Assembly (NCBI RefSeq): GCF_008831035.1
Contig: NZ_WAJR01000016.1
Span: forward strand, 1-49,499
Origin: Ellagibacter isourolithinifaciens
Lineage (GTDB): Bacteria > Actinomycetota > Coriobacteriia > Coriobacteriales > Eggerthellaceae
Length of the DNA stretch: 49,499 nucleotides
Direction of reading: 5' to 3'
Part shown: piece by piece, positions 42,210 through 49,499 of the stretch
How the letters are laid out: every line of letters begins with the position of its first letter
Position numbering within the stretch: position 1 is the stretch's first letter
The notes under the pieces: generated by a model
Database searches by the model: none
Told to the model about the DNA's origin: nothing
What the model saw: the letters and a program-made list of their open reading frames with translations, nothing else
Program-made: the position numbers and the translations under genes

Positions 42210-43481
42210 ATGAGTTTTATAAATAGGATAATGGGGGTAAGGCTCGATCGTCTATTTGTTGGCTTGTTCGTCGGGGCAACTGTTTGCTTGAATAGTTGCA
42301 GTGCGATTTCAACCCTTAAGGGTTTTTCTGGAATTTGCTTTCCGCTTGCCGTCCTTGCCTGCGTGGCGCTTTTGTTCTTGCCTGATCGGGAAGGTGACAA
42401 GTCTGCTTTGATGGTTGGGGTTCTGGCGTTTTCAGTTCCCCCCGTTTTTTCAGCTTTGGCAAATCCAAGCTATTCTAATATCACGAACACAACCTCGCTT
42501 CTCGCGGTAGTATTTCTTGCGTATCTTTGTGCTCGGAAAGAAGATCCTGAGAGCCTTTGCAAGGTCTTTGTTTCTGTGATGTGCGTCACTTCGGTATTTT
42601 CGCTGGCTTTATGGGTTGTGCTTAATATCGCGGGCATCGATTTGCCCTTGCCTATTCTCGAGAACGTCAACGGCGTTCATTACAAAACGATAATCATCGC
42701 TTCCCAGTTCGAGGAAACATATATAGAGGGAAACAACAGTATGGGTTTCTTTTGGGAATCGGGTGTTTTCGCTTCATATTTGCTTCTTGCAATAGCCGTC
42801 GAGTTCATGCTTCAGAGCAAGGTTTCAAAACTACGTCTTTCCTTGCTAATTGCCACCTTGCTTACGACTGGCTCAACCGCTGGCATTCTTCTACTTCCGC
42901 TGGCGCTTTCTGTCGGACTTCTTAAACGTGGCGGAAAAGTAAGGATTGCCATATCGTTAAGCTTGCTCATCGTATTTATCGTAGTGCTGGTTAATTTCTC
43001 GTCGATTATCGCTGAGCTCGCAAAGATAAATCCGTCATTGTTTAGCAAGCTTACGGATGCCGATGCTGTGACTAGGCTCACAAGGCTTCAGTCGCCTTCT
43101 ATTTGCTGGGATTTGTTTGTTCAAAGTCCGGTCCTTGGCTATGGTTACGGAGGGGCTTTGGATGTTTATTCCGCTTATGTCGCCTCAAATTCTACCGTTG
43201 ACTCTTTGACGACTACAAGTTTTTTTCAGCTTGCTGCTTTTGGAATTTTAGGCTTTGCTATGTGGCTTGTTACTACCTGGAGCGTGTTTGCCACTCGACG
43301 CCTGCCGGCAACGGCGGCATTTGTGCTGCTGGTCATGTTCGTGATCGTCATCAACAAAGAACCTCACACTGCATCGGCTTTGACCTATATGCTCATTTTC
43401 GCTTTTCTATCCTTTGGAGAAGGACTCACCGATCTGATTTCCGGATCTAAGCATGAGGGTGCCAATGAGAAGCAAGCTTAA
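42210..43481 (+). CDS. Wzy-like polysaccharide polymerase / O-antigen ligase family protein
   Basis: This 423-residue protein is nearly all membrane helices (about ten to twelve), with one longer outer loop. GFFWESGVFASYLLLAIA matches the central region of O-antigen polymerase and ligase family proteins (FWEPG-like). Together with the flippase downstream it indicates a Wzx/Wzy-dependent pathway. ATG 42210 lies two bases from the capF stop and relies on coupling; ATG 42231 is an alternative. G+C appears lower than in capF, as is common for the serotype-specific middle of such loci. Confidence 0.82.
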   Translation: MSFINRIMGVRLDRLFVGLFVGATVCLNSCSAISTLKGFSGICFPLAVLACVALLFLPDREGDKSALMVGVLAFSVPPVFSALANPSYSNITNTTSLLAVVFLAYLCARKEDPESLCKVFVSVMCVTSVFSLALWVVLNIAGIDLPLPILENVNGVHYKTIIIASQFEETYIEGNNSMGFFWESGVFASYLLLAIAVEFMLQSKVSKLRLSLLIATLLTTGSTAGILLLPLALSVGLLKRGGKVRIAISLSLLIVFIVVLVNFSSIIAELAKINPSLFSKLTDADAVTRLTRLQSPSICWDLFVQSPVLGYGYGGALDVYSAYVASNSTVDSLTTTSFFQLAAFGILGFAMWLVTTWSVFATRRLPATAAFVLLVMFVIVINKEPHTASALTYMLIFAFLSFGEGLTDLISGSKHEGANEKQA

Positions 43482-44790
43482 GCTTAGCATAGCAGCCAAT
43501 GCCGGAATTAAGGTGCTAGCACTCGTCGTTTCCCTTGTCTCAACCCCGTTGATGATGAGTTTCTTTTCGAACGACGCCGTGCTTGGCGCCTGGTTCACGG
43601 TTCTTTCCGTGTTGAATTGGATTTCGTTCTTCGACTTTGGGATTGGCAATGGGCTGCGCAATGATCTCACCTATGCCCTTAGCGAGCACGATGATAAGAA
43701 GGCGTGCGTGGTGATCTCCTCGTCCATCTTCGTGCTGGGGGTTGTTGTCATTGTGCTTATTCCCTTAGGGGCAGCGGCGTCCGTCTTAGTTGACTGGAAC
43801 GCGGTTCTTGCTGTTGGCAAAGGGGAACTCGGAGCTGACGACCTTGCCGCCGGCATGACTATTGTTATTGTGGGGACCCTTCTCCAGCTTATTCTGAAGC
43901 TTGTGAACTCCCTGCTTTACGCGGTTCAAAGGAATGCGGCACCTGCCTTGCTCTTGCTCGTATCTAACTGCCTCATCCTGCTTGCTGTCGCCTTCCCGCC
44001 TGTTTTGACAGGGTCGGGCGAGAAGTTCATGTATATGTGCATAACTGAAGTAGTCGCGTTGTCCGTTCCCCTTATCTTTGCTGCATTTGTGCTTTTTGTC
44101 ACTAAGTTGAAGTCCTATGTTCCTAGGTTCAAAAATGTGAGATCGAGCTATTTTCGCGCCCTGGGCTCTCTCGGACTCAAATTTTTTGTGATTCAGATAG
44201 CCCTGCTCTTCATTTCCTCGACTAATGAGATGTTTATCGGTTTGCTTTGCGGATCGGGAAGCGTGGTTCCGTACTCCGTTGCCTTTAGGGTTTTCAATCT
44301 TATTCTGGTGTTCTTCGGTGTCATGGCGCAGCCGATTTGGTCCGATATGGCCAGTTCGTTTGCGATGCGGGATAGCCGTAGAATTTGTATTGTTCACAGG
44401 AAATACCTCGCACTAGCTGTCATCGCTTCCGTCGGAACAATTGTTATAGGACTGTTTATCAACCCCGTGTTGGCAATATGGCTGGGCAGCCAGGCGCCTG
44501 CACTTTCGTTAGTGGAGTCGGCTTCCCTCGTATTCCTTGTGGCGGTGACGGTGTTGACCAATTCCGAGACCTGTCTTGGCAATGCCACCAATCGTCTTGG
44601 GCCGCAGGTTGTAGGTTACTGCCTGGGCGCAATCGCAAAATATCCACTCTCGGTAGGGCTGTCAATCATCATCCCGGGCTGGGCTTCGGTTGTGCTTGCA
44701 AATGGGTTCGTGCTCATCCCGGTCTTGGTTTCCCAGCATATTGCCAATCGCTGGCTCACCGCGAATGGCGAGGAGGATTCTGTTGCATAA
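43453..44790 (+). CDS. Wzx-like repeat-unit flippase
   Basis: The 445-residue protein has about 12 to 14 hydrophobic helices and the polysaccharide-transporter N-terminus KLSIAANAGIKVLALVVSLVSTPLMMSFF. It moves undecaprenyl-linked units across the membrane for polymerisation. The start overlaps the polymerase gene by 29 bases; ATG 43465 (MRSKLKL) is also possible. It is low in G+C like its neighbour. Confidence 0.85.
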   Translation: MRVPMRSKLKLSIAANAGIKVLALVVSLVSTPLMMSFFSNDAVLGAWFTVLSVLNWISFFDFGIGNGLRNDLTYALSEHDDKKACVVISSSIFVLGVVVIVLIPLGAAASVLVDWNAVLAVGKGELGADDLAAGMTIVIVGTLLQLILKLVNSLLYAVQRNAAPALLLLVSNCLILLAVAFPPVLTGSGEKFMYMCITEVVALSVPLIFAAFVLFVTKLKSYVPRFKNVRSSYFRALGSLGLKFFVIQIALLFISSTNEMFIGLLCGSGSVVPYSVAFRVFNLILVFFGVMAQPIWSDMASSFAMRDSRRICIVHRKYLALAVIASVGTIVIGLFINPVLAIWLGSQAPALSLVESASLVFLVAVTVLTNSETCLGNATNRLGPQVVGYCLGAIAKYPLSVGLSIIIPGWASVVLANGFVLIPVLVSQHIANRWLTANGEEDSVA

Positions 44791-46027
44791 AGACATGACA
44801 AAAGAAACCCTATACTTCGTTGGCGGCTTGTTTCCGCGCGAGCGAGAAGATGAGATAAGGAGGCTTACGAAGTCTGGTCTTCAAAATGCGGCAAACAACC
44901 TTCAGTGGAAGTTTGTACACGGTTATGACTTATGTCTTGGCGAGGATAATGTCCATCTGTTGAATTCTGAGTATATTGGCTCTTTTCCTAAGAGATATGG
45001 AGGGGTACTTATTCCTCGTTACACTTTTCGGCACGCCAAAGGCGAATCGAGCGATGTTGGAGCGGGGTTCGTCAATCTCCCCGTTCTCAAGGAGTTTTCC
45101 CGCGCTTCGAGGCTGAAGGCTGAGCTGAGGCGCATCAATTGCGAGGAAGACGAGCGTTTGTATTTTGTTGGCTACGCTGCGACTTATCCCATTGTCACTG
45201 CGCTCAAGTTCGCAAAGAGGCGCTTTCCAGATAGTGTATGCTGCCTTATCGTTCCAGATCTTCCTCAATATATGGAGCTGGGCGAAAATGGCGCGGGTCT
45301 GCTCCATAGGATTAAGAACCACGTTGTCTCATGCGGAATGAGGGGGATGGATTGCTACGTACCCCTTACGGCGGCTATGGCTCCTTGCCTCGGTGCTGAT
45401 TTGTCGCACTGTGCGGTTGTCGAGGGTATTGCGGACGTGTCAGGTGCCGAGCTTGCGAGAATACCCAACGCCAGTCTTCCTGCTCGATATATCCTATACA
45501 CGGGCACGCTTCAGTATAGGTATGGTATCGGTGATTTGCTCTCCGCGTTCAAGCATATTGACGATGGAGATGTTGGCCTAGTGATTTGCGGTGATGGGGA
45601 GGCTGTGGAAGAAATACAGAAGATGCAGTCGGAAGATTCCAGGGTGCGCTATCTCGGCGTGTTAACCACTGAAGAAGTGGCTATATTGCGTTCTGGGGCG
45701 ACGGTCCTCGTGAATCCGCGGAAGAATGAAGGGGAGTACACGAAGTTCAGCTTCCCTTCGAAGATGATGGAATACCTCGCGTCCGGTGTTCCCACGGTTG
45801 CGTACAAACTTGATGGTATGCCCGATGATTACGAAGGGCTTTTCGTTGACGCTGCTCAGGATGGTCTTGACGTTGCTATCGAGCGAGTTCTGAAGATGAG
45901 CCCCGAGAAGGCATCTAATCTTGCTGAGCGGGCGCGAGCATTTGTGCTCAGGGAAAAGTGCCCCGAGCGACAGTGTGAAAAAACACTCGAACTTCTGAGG
46001 AAGGAGGCCGAACGTAATGAGCGATAG
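44783..46027 (+). CDS. GT-B glycosyltransferase (family 4-like)
   Basis: The 414-residue transferase has a C-terminal donor domain with YILYTGTLQYRYGIGDLLSAF, VICGDGEAVEEI and NPRKNEGEYTKFSFPSKMMEYLASGVPTVA. The last contains the Glu that contacts the nucleotide sugar. The start is interesting. AGGAGG at 44771-44776 is six bases from TTG 44783 but 18 from ATG 44795, so TTG is preferred. It overlaps the flippase stop by eight bases. Donor and acceptor are unknown. Confidence 0.8.
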   Translation: MHKDMTKETLYFVGGLFPREREDEIRRLTKSGLQNAANNLQWKFVHGYDLCLGEDNVHLLNSEYIGSFPKRYGGVLIPRYTFRHAKGESSDVGAGFVNLPVLKEFSRASRLKAELRRINCEEDERLYFVGYAATYPIVTALKFAKRRFPDSVCCLIVPDLPQYMELGENGAGLLHRIKNHVVSCGMRGMDCYVPLTAAMAPCLGADLSHCAVVEGIADVSGAELARIPNASLPARYILYTGTLQYRYGIGDLLSAFKHIDDGDVGLVICGDGEAVEEIQKMQSEDSRVRYLGVLTTEEVAILRSGATVLVNPRKNEGEYTKFSFPSKMMEYLASGVPTVAYKLDGMPDDYEGLFVDAAQDGLDVAIERVLKMSPEKASNLAERARAFVLREKCPERQCEKTLELLRKEAERNER

Positions 46028-47024
46028 GGAACGATTTGACATCCCGGTTGTCGTATTTATCTTTAAGAGGCTCGATACTCTTGAGAAGATTTTTGCGCGA
46101 CTGGCAGAAATACGACCTAAAAAGCTGTACCTCATCGCCGACCAGGGGCGCGACGATGCTGAACGAAGCGCAGCAGCAGAGGTAAGAGAGGGCGTTGAGG
46201 CTTTTATCACCTGGGACTGTGAGGTCGTGCGGGATTACGCCAAGGAGAACCGAGGTGTGTATGGCAATATCGCCCTTGGCGCCAAGAAGGTTTTCGAGCA
46301 GGAGCCGATGGCGATATTTCTGGAAGACGATAATCTGCCATCTGCCTCGTTCTTCCCTTTCTGCGAGGAGATGCTCAAACGCTATAAGGATTCAAACGAG
46401 GTGCTTTGGATTTGCGGAACCAACTATCTTTCCCGGTACGATGCCGCAGACGGAGCCTCATACGTGTTTACGAGGCAACTCATGCCTTGCGGATGGGCGT
46501 CTTGGGCGGATAAGTTCCTCGGCTCGTATGACTTCGAATTGGAAAAGGTCGGGGTAGGCGACAAAACGCGCGCACGCTCTACCTACTCGGTTCACAGGCT
46601 GTACCCTCAGCAGCTCTTCAATGTTGAGTACGAGAAGGCGCATAGGGAAAGAACGGGCCGTTTTTATTCGTGGGACTACCATATGGCGTGGACTCTTAGG
46701 ACTGGAGGCTACTACGGCATTGCGCCCTGCGTGAACCTAATTGAGAACATCGGGGTGGATGAGTGCTCGGAGCATGGCGGTACAGATCTTGCCCTCGACA
46801 TGACGAACCGGTTCTGCTCGATGGCGGGCTATGAGCTCTCTTTCCCGCTAAGACATCCCGATACCGTGGAAGTGGATGGTAACTACGAGAAGCTCATCGA
46901 GCGCAAGCTGCTCTATCCGATGAAAGATTACTGCGGCGTGCTGGTGAAGCTTGCCGCGAGGCGTTTGTTCGGCTTTCCGCCGGACCTTTCGCTCAGGCAA
47001 GCTATCAGGAGGACTTCGAAATGA
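46017..47024 (+). CDS. GT-A glycosyltransferase (HlpA-like)
   Basis: The 335-residue protein opens PVVVFIFKRLDTLEKIFARL, a GT-A nucleotide-binding strand. It has FLEDDNLPS near 100 as the DxD-like metal site and WASWADKF further on. These match the group once labelled hemolysin-related HlpA proteins and found in polysaccharide clusters. AAGGAGG precedes the ATG, and the gene overlaps its predecessor by 11 bases and capG by four. It probably adds a side or backbone sugar; which one cannot be told. Confidence 0.78.
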   Translation: MSDRERFDIPVVVFIFKRLDTLEKIFARLAEIRPKKLYLIADQGRDDAERSAAAEVREGVEAFITWDCEVVRDYAKENRGVYGNIALGAKKVFEQEPMAIFLEDDNLPSASFFPFCEEMLKRYKDSNEVLWICGTNYLSRYDAADGASYVFTRQLMPCGWASWADKFLGSYDFELEKVGVGDKTRARSTYSVHRLYPQQLFNVEYEKAHRERTGRFYSWDYHMAWTLRTGGYYGIAPCVNLIENIGVDECSEHGGTDLALDMTNRFCSMAGYELSFPLRHPDTVEVDGNYEKLIERKLLYPMKDYCGVLVKLAARRLFGFPPDLSLRQAIRRTSK

Positions 47025-48211
47025 TTAACCAGGATGAAAAAAAGATAGTTCGATTTAAGGACGACGGCCGTTTAAAGCTGCTGATCATCGTGGGCACGCG
47101 CCCCGAGGTCATCCGCCTCTCGGAGGTCATCAAGAAGTGCCGTCGCCATTTTGACTGTCTGCTGGCGCACACCGGACAGAACTACGACTATACGTTGAAC
47201 GGCATCTTCTTCCGTGACTTGTCGCTTGACGACCCCGACGTGTATCTGGATGCCGTGGGCAGCGACCTGGGCGAGACGGTGGGAAACATCATCGCCGCGA
47301 GCTACAAGCTCATGGTGCAGGTGAAACCTGATGCTCTGCTCATCCTGGGCGACACCAACAGCTGCTTGTCGGCTATTGCTGCCAAGCGCCTGCACATCCC
47401 CATCTTCCATATGGAGGCGGGCAACCGCTGCAAGGACGAGTGCCTGCCCGAGGAGACCAACCGCCGCATCGTGGATGTTATCAGCGACGTGAACCTGGCC
47501 TACTCCGAGCATGCGCGCCGCTACCTGAAGGACACCGGCTGCGCCCCCGAGCGCACTTACGTGACGGGCAGCCCCATGGCGGAGGTGTTGCGCGCGAATC
47601 TCGAGAAGATCGAGGCGTCCAACGTCCTTAGCGAGCTGGGGTTGGAGTCTAAGCGTTATATGCTGCTCAGCGCCCACCGCGAGGAGAACATCGACACCGA
47701 GGCGAATTTCACGAGTCTGTTCACGGCTATCAACGCGCTGGCCGAGAAGTACGACATGCCCATCCTCTACAGCTGCCACCCGCGCTCTCGCAAGCGCTTG
47801 GAAGCCACGGGCTTCAAACTGGACCCGAGGGTCCGCATGCACGAGCCCATGGGTTTCCATGACTACAATTGCCTGCAGATGAACGCCTTCGCGGTGGTCA
47901 GCGATTCCGGCACTCTGCCCGAGGAGTCGAGCTTCTTCGCGAGCATCGGCAAGCCTTTTCCGGCGGTGTGCATCCGCACCTCGACCGAGCGTCCCGAGGC
48001 GCTCGACAAGGCGTGCTTCACGCTGGCGGGCATTTCCGAGAAGGGCCTGCTACAGGCAGTGCATACCGCTGTGGCTCTGGACGCTGAGGGCAGCTACCCC
48101 GAGGCTCCTGTGCCCGATTATGCTGATGAGACCGTGTCCACCAAGGTGGTTAAGATCATCCAGTCCTATACCGGTGTGGTTGACAAGATGGTGTGGCGCA
48201 AGCAAGAATAG
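47021..48211 (+). CDS. capG: CapG/WecB-type UDP-sugar 2-epimerase
   Basis: The 396-residue non-hydrolysing epimerase has VGTRPEVIRLSEVI near residue 24, LGDTNSCLSA, HMEAGNRCKDECLPEETNRR, and SDSGTLPEESSFF near 300. The NRCKDE variant is typical of CapG/FnlC, which complete UDP-N-acetyl-L-fucosamine, rather than of WecB, which makes UDP-ManNAc. With capE and capF in the same operon the FucNAc assignment is strong. G+C rises again here. About 20 extra N-terminal residues precede the fold. Confidence 0.9.
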   Translation: MINQDEKKIVRFKDDGRLKLLIIVGTRPEVIRLSEVIKKCRRHFDCLLAHTGQNYDYTLNGIFFRDLSLDDPDVYLDAVGSDLGETVGNIIAASYKLMVQVKPDALLILGDTNSCLSAIAAKRLHIPIFHMEAGNRCKDECLPEETNRRIVDVISDVNLAYSEHARRYLKDTGCAPERTYVTGSPMAEVLRANLEKIEASNVLSELGLESKRYMLLSAHREENIDTEANFTSLFTAINALAEKYDMPILYSCHPRSRKRLEATGFKLDPRVRMHEPMGFHDYNCLQMNAFAVVSDSGTLPEESSFFASIGKPFPAVCIRTSTERPEALDKACFTLAGISEKGLLQAVHTAVALDAEGSYPEAPVPDYADETVSTKVVKIIQSYTGVVDKMVWRKQE

Positions 48212-48241
48212 CCACGAAACGCATAACAGCGGAGGAGCACA

Positions 48242-49132
48242 ATGGGAGAACGGGATAGCATCAAAGAGGCGAAGCCGACTCTTGCGGGTGTTCTAACTGC
48301 CTACGAGAAGCAAGTTCTCAGAGATGACGTCTTATATCACTCGCAGCCGCAGGAGCACCTTGAGGGGTACAGGGATGTGCTTTCGTTTCTGGCCGACAGG
48401 GGCGGGATGCACCGAGAGTACAAGCACTATGCGACCCGCGCCCGCATAGCTGGCATCTTGGGGGGCGGCGCGCTATATCTGACTGACGGCACGAGCTGGA
48501 ACGACAAATACGACCGCGAGCACTTCAATCCTTCCTTCATGTCAACCAAGCGTTTTGGGGCGTGCTTCTCGGCTTCGTCCACTGAAAGTGTCGCGATGTG
48601 GATGCTCTATGGGGGCATGGATGGCAATGGCGCGATGATCAACTTCGATCGCCGAACGTTGCAGGGGGCGATGGGCCGCGAATCGTACGAATGCGGCTGG
48701 TTCGGTACCGACGGGAAGTTCGAGTGCATCGTGGAGCTGCCTGCTGACAGGCTGAGTCTGCGCCTCGTTGACGTCCTTTATTTCCAGAATCATGCTGACG
48801 GCAACGTCACCGTTGGCAGGCCGTCGATAGAAGGGGGCCGTCATGTTATGAACTGCCGGGCCTTCAACGGCATAGAGCAGATAGCGAAGCACCAGTCTTG
48901 GTCCTACGAGAACGAGGTGCGGCTCGTCGCCACGATCAGTAAACTCGACTTGGTGGGCAAGGCGTCGCACGTCAAGTGCGTCAAGATCCCGATCGATTTC
49001 GATGACGCCTTTGTGGCCGGCAGGGTGTTCGACTCGCCCGTTTCCGATGGCGGAGGCAATTACCGCGACAGCGAGCTTCGCGGAACCGTTGACTGGAACC
49101 TCTGCTCTGGCTGCGTGAAAGCCGGTGCCTGA
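48242..49132 (+). CDS. DUF2971 family protein
   Basis: The 296-residue protein has GGAGG before its ATG. It matches DUF2971 at LYLTDGTSWNDKYDRE, then CFSASSTESVAMWMLYGGMDGNGAMINFD in the centre and HQSWSYENEVRLVA in the C-terminal half. The family is widespread, often at the edges of mobile or polysaccharide regions and near defence genes, and its function is unknown. It lies 30 bases after capG and may share its transcript, but a structural role in the capsule is not implied. Confidence 0.8.
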   Translation: MGERDSIKEAKPTLAGVLTAYEKQVLRDDVLYHSQPQEHLEGYRDVLSFLADRGGMHREYKHYATRARIAGILGGGALYLTDGTSWNDKYDREHFNPSFMSTKRFGACFSASSTESVAMWMLYGGMDGNGAMINFDRRTLQGAMGRESYECGWFGTDGKFECIVELPADRLSLRLVDVLYFQNHADGNVTVGRPSIEGGRHVMNCRAFNGIEQIAKHQSWSYENEVRLVATISKLDLVGKASHVKCVKIPIDFDDAFVAGRVFDSPVSDGGGNYRDSELRGTVDWNLCSGCVKAGA

Positions 49133-49466
49133 TGCGACTGCAAAAACGGAAGCTCTGGATTGACCGAGCTTCTGCCTTGCACTTGCTCAATGCGTATGCT
49201 GCCGCATTTGACACAAAGGATGCACGGATTGCGATTTAGTACGAGCATGCGATGAGGGTGGCCGCACGCCGTACCTGTGGCTCGACGCCGCGTCTGCTCG
49301 ACGGCCGTGGTCACGGCGATAGGCTGCGACGAGGGCGGCTGGCGGCATGTGCTGGGCCTGTCCGTCGTTGCTTATTACGCCGATTTTGCTACGCCGTTCC
49401 ACGTGCCGCTGCTACACCGTTCCGCGGTTGGCTGATACGCGCCGATGCGGCAACCGTTAGACCAAC
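49133..49466. other. Intergenic region at the window end without a recognisable gene
   Basis: About 330 bases follow the DUF2971 gene. Open frames on both strands are Arg/Ser-rich and lack ribosome sites. Nothing else was recognised before the hairpin at 49467. Confidence 0.45.
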
Positions 49467-49490
49467 GAGGGGCGCGCGAGCGCCCCTCTT
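49467..49490 (+). terminator. Candidate terminator near the window end
   Basis: GAGGGGCGC (49467-49475) and GCGCCCCTC (49480-49488) form a perfect 9-bp stem with a GCGA loop. Only two T residues follow directly. Confidence 0.6.
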
Positions 49491-49499
49491 GGCATAATC

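Noticed and set aside
49252-49497. Plus-strand frame running to the window end
   Set aside because: Arg/Ala-rich, without a ribosome site, and it crosses a terminator-like hairpin.

Overview
The window is high-G+C chromosomal DNA from what looks like a Gram-positive actinobacterium. The class Coriobacteriia (Eggerthellaceae or a relative) is my best guess. It rests on base composition, a Gram-positive envelope gene set (class B sortase, LytR-CpsA-Psr protein, BY-kinase) and the style of the short repeats. It is inference, not a database match. No tRNA, rRNA, CRISPR array or complete insertion sequence was seen.

Positions 1-23,800 are mostly ordinary chromosome: a nuclease-fold hypothetical protein, an MFS transporter, a rhomboid protease, two divergent helix-turn-helix regulators (one LexA-like with an S24 peptidase), a large glycosyltransferase-like membrane protein, a copper-resistance operon (csoR-copA), tcdA, tatD, a frameshifted DUF454 gene, a DMT exporter, an M20 amidohydrolase, dnaE, truA, asnB and a small protein resembling a degenerate nucleotidyltransferase. 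In the copper operon, copA carries a C-terminal CopZ-like domain. That domain has its own start codon and a strong Shine-Dalgarno, so one gene may make both pump and chaperone.

Positions about 23,900-31,750 are an accessory region. It holds two unrelated-looking Fic proteins, a 5'-truncated hypothetical gene, an RtcB-type RNA ligase and a DUF4143-type ATPase. Both Fic genes sit behind strong palindromic operators. Scattered through the region are four copies, two full-length and two partial, of a roughly 260-bp noncoding element with 23-bp internal inverted repeats. Differences between the two full copies preserve base pairing, including one double compensatory change, so the element may encode a structured RNA.

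Positions 31,800-49,130 are a capsule or exopolysaccharide locus split into two divergent arms. The leftward arm is regulatory and wall-attachment: SPQTG-anchored surface protein, Wzz-like modulator, BY-kinase, class B sortase, LCP attachment enzyme and PHP-type tyrosine phosphatase. The rightward arm builds the repeat unit: initiating sugar transferase, glycosyltransferases, CapE/CapF/CapG for UDP-N-acetyl-L-fucosamine, a Wzy-like polymerase and a Wzx-like flippase. It ends with a DUF2971 protein. The polymerase-flippase stretch appears lower in G+C than its flanks.
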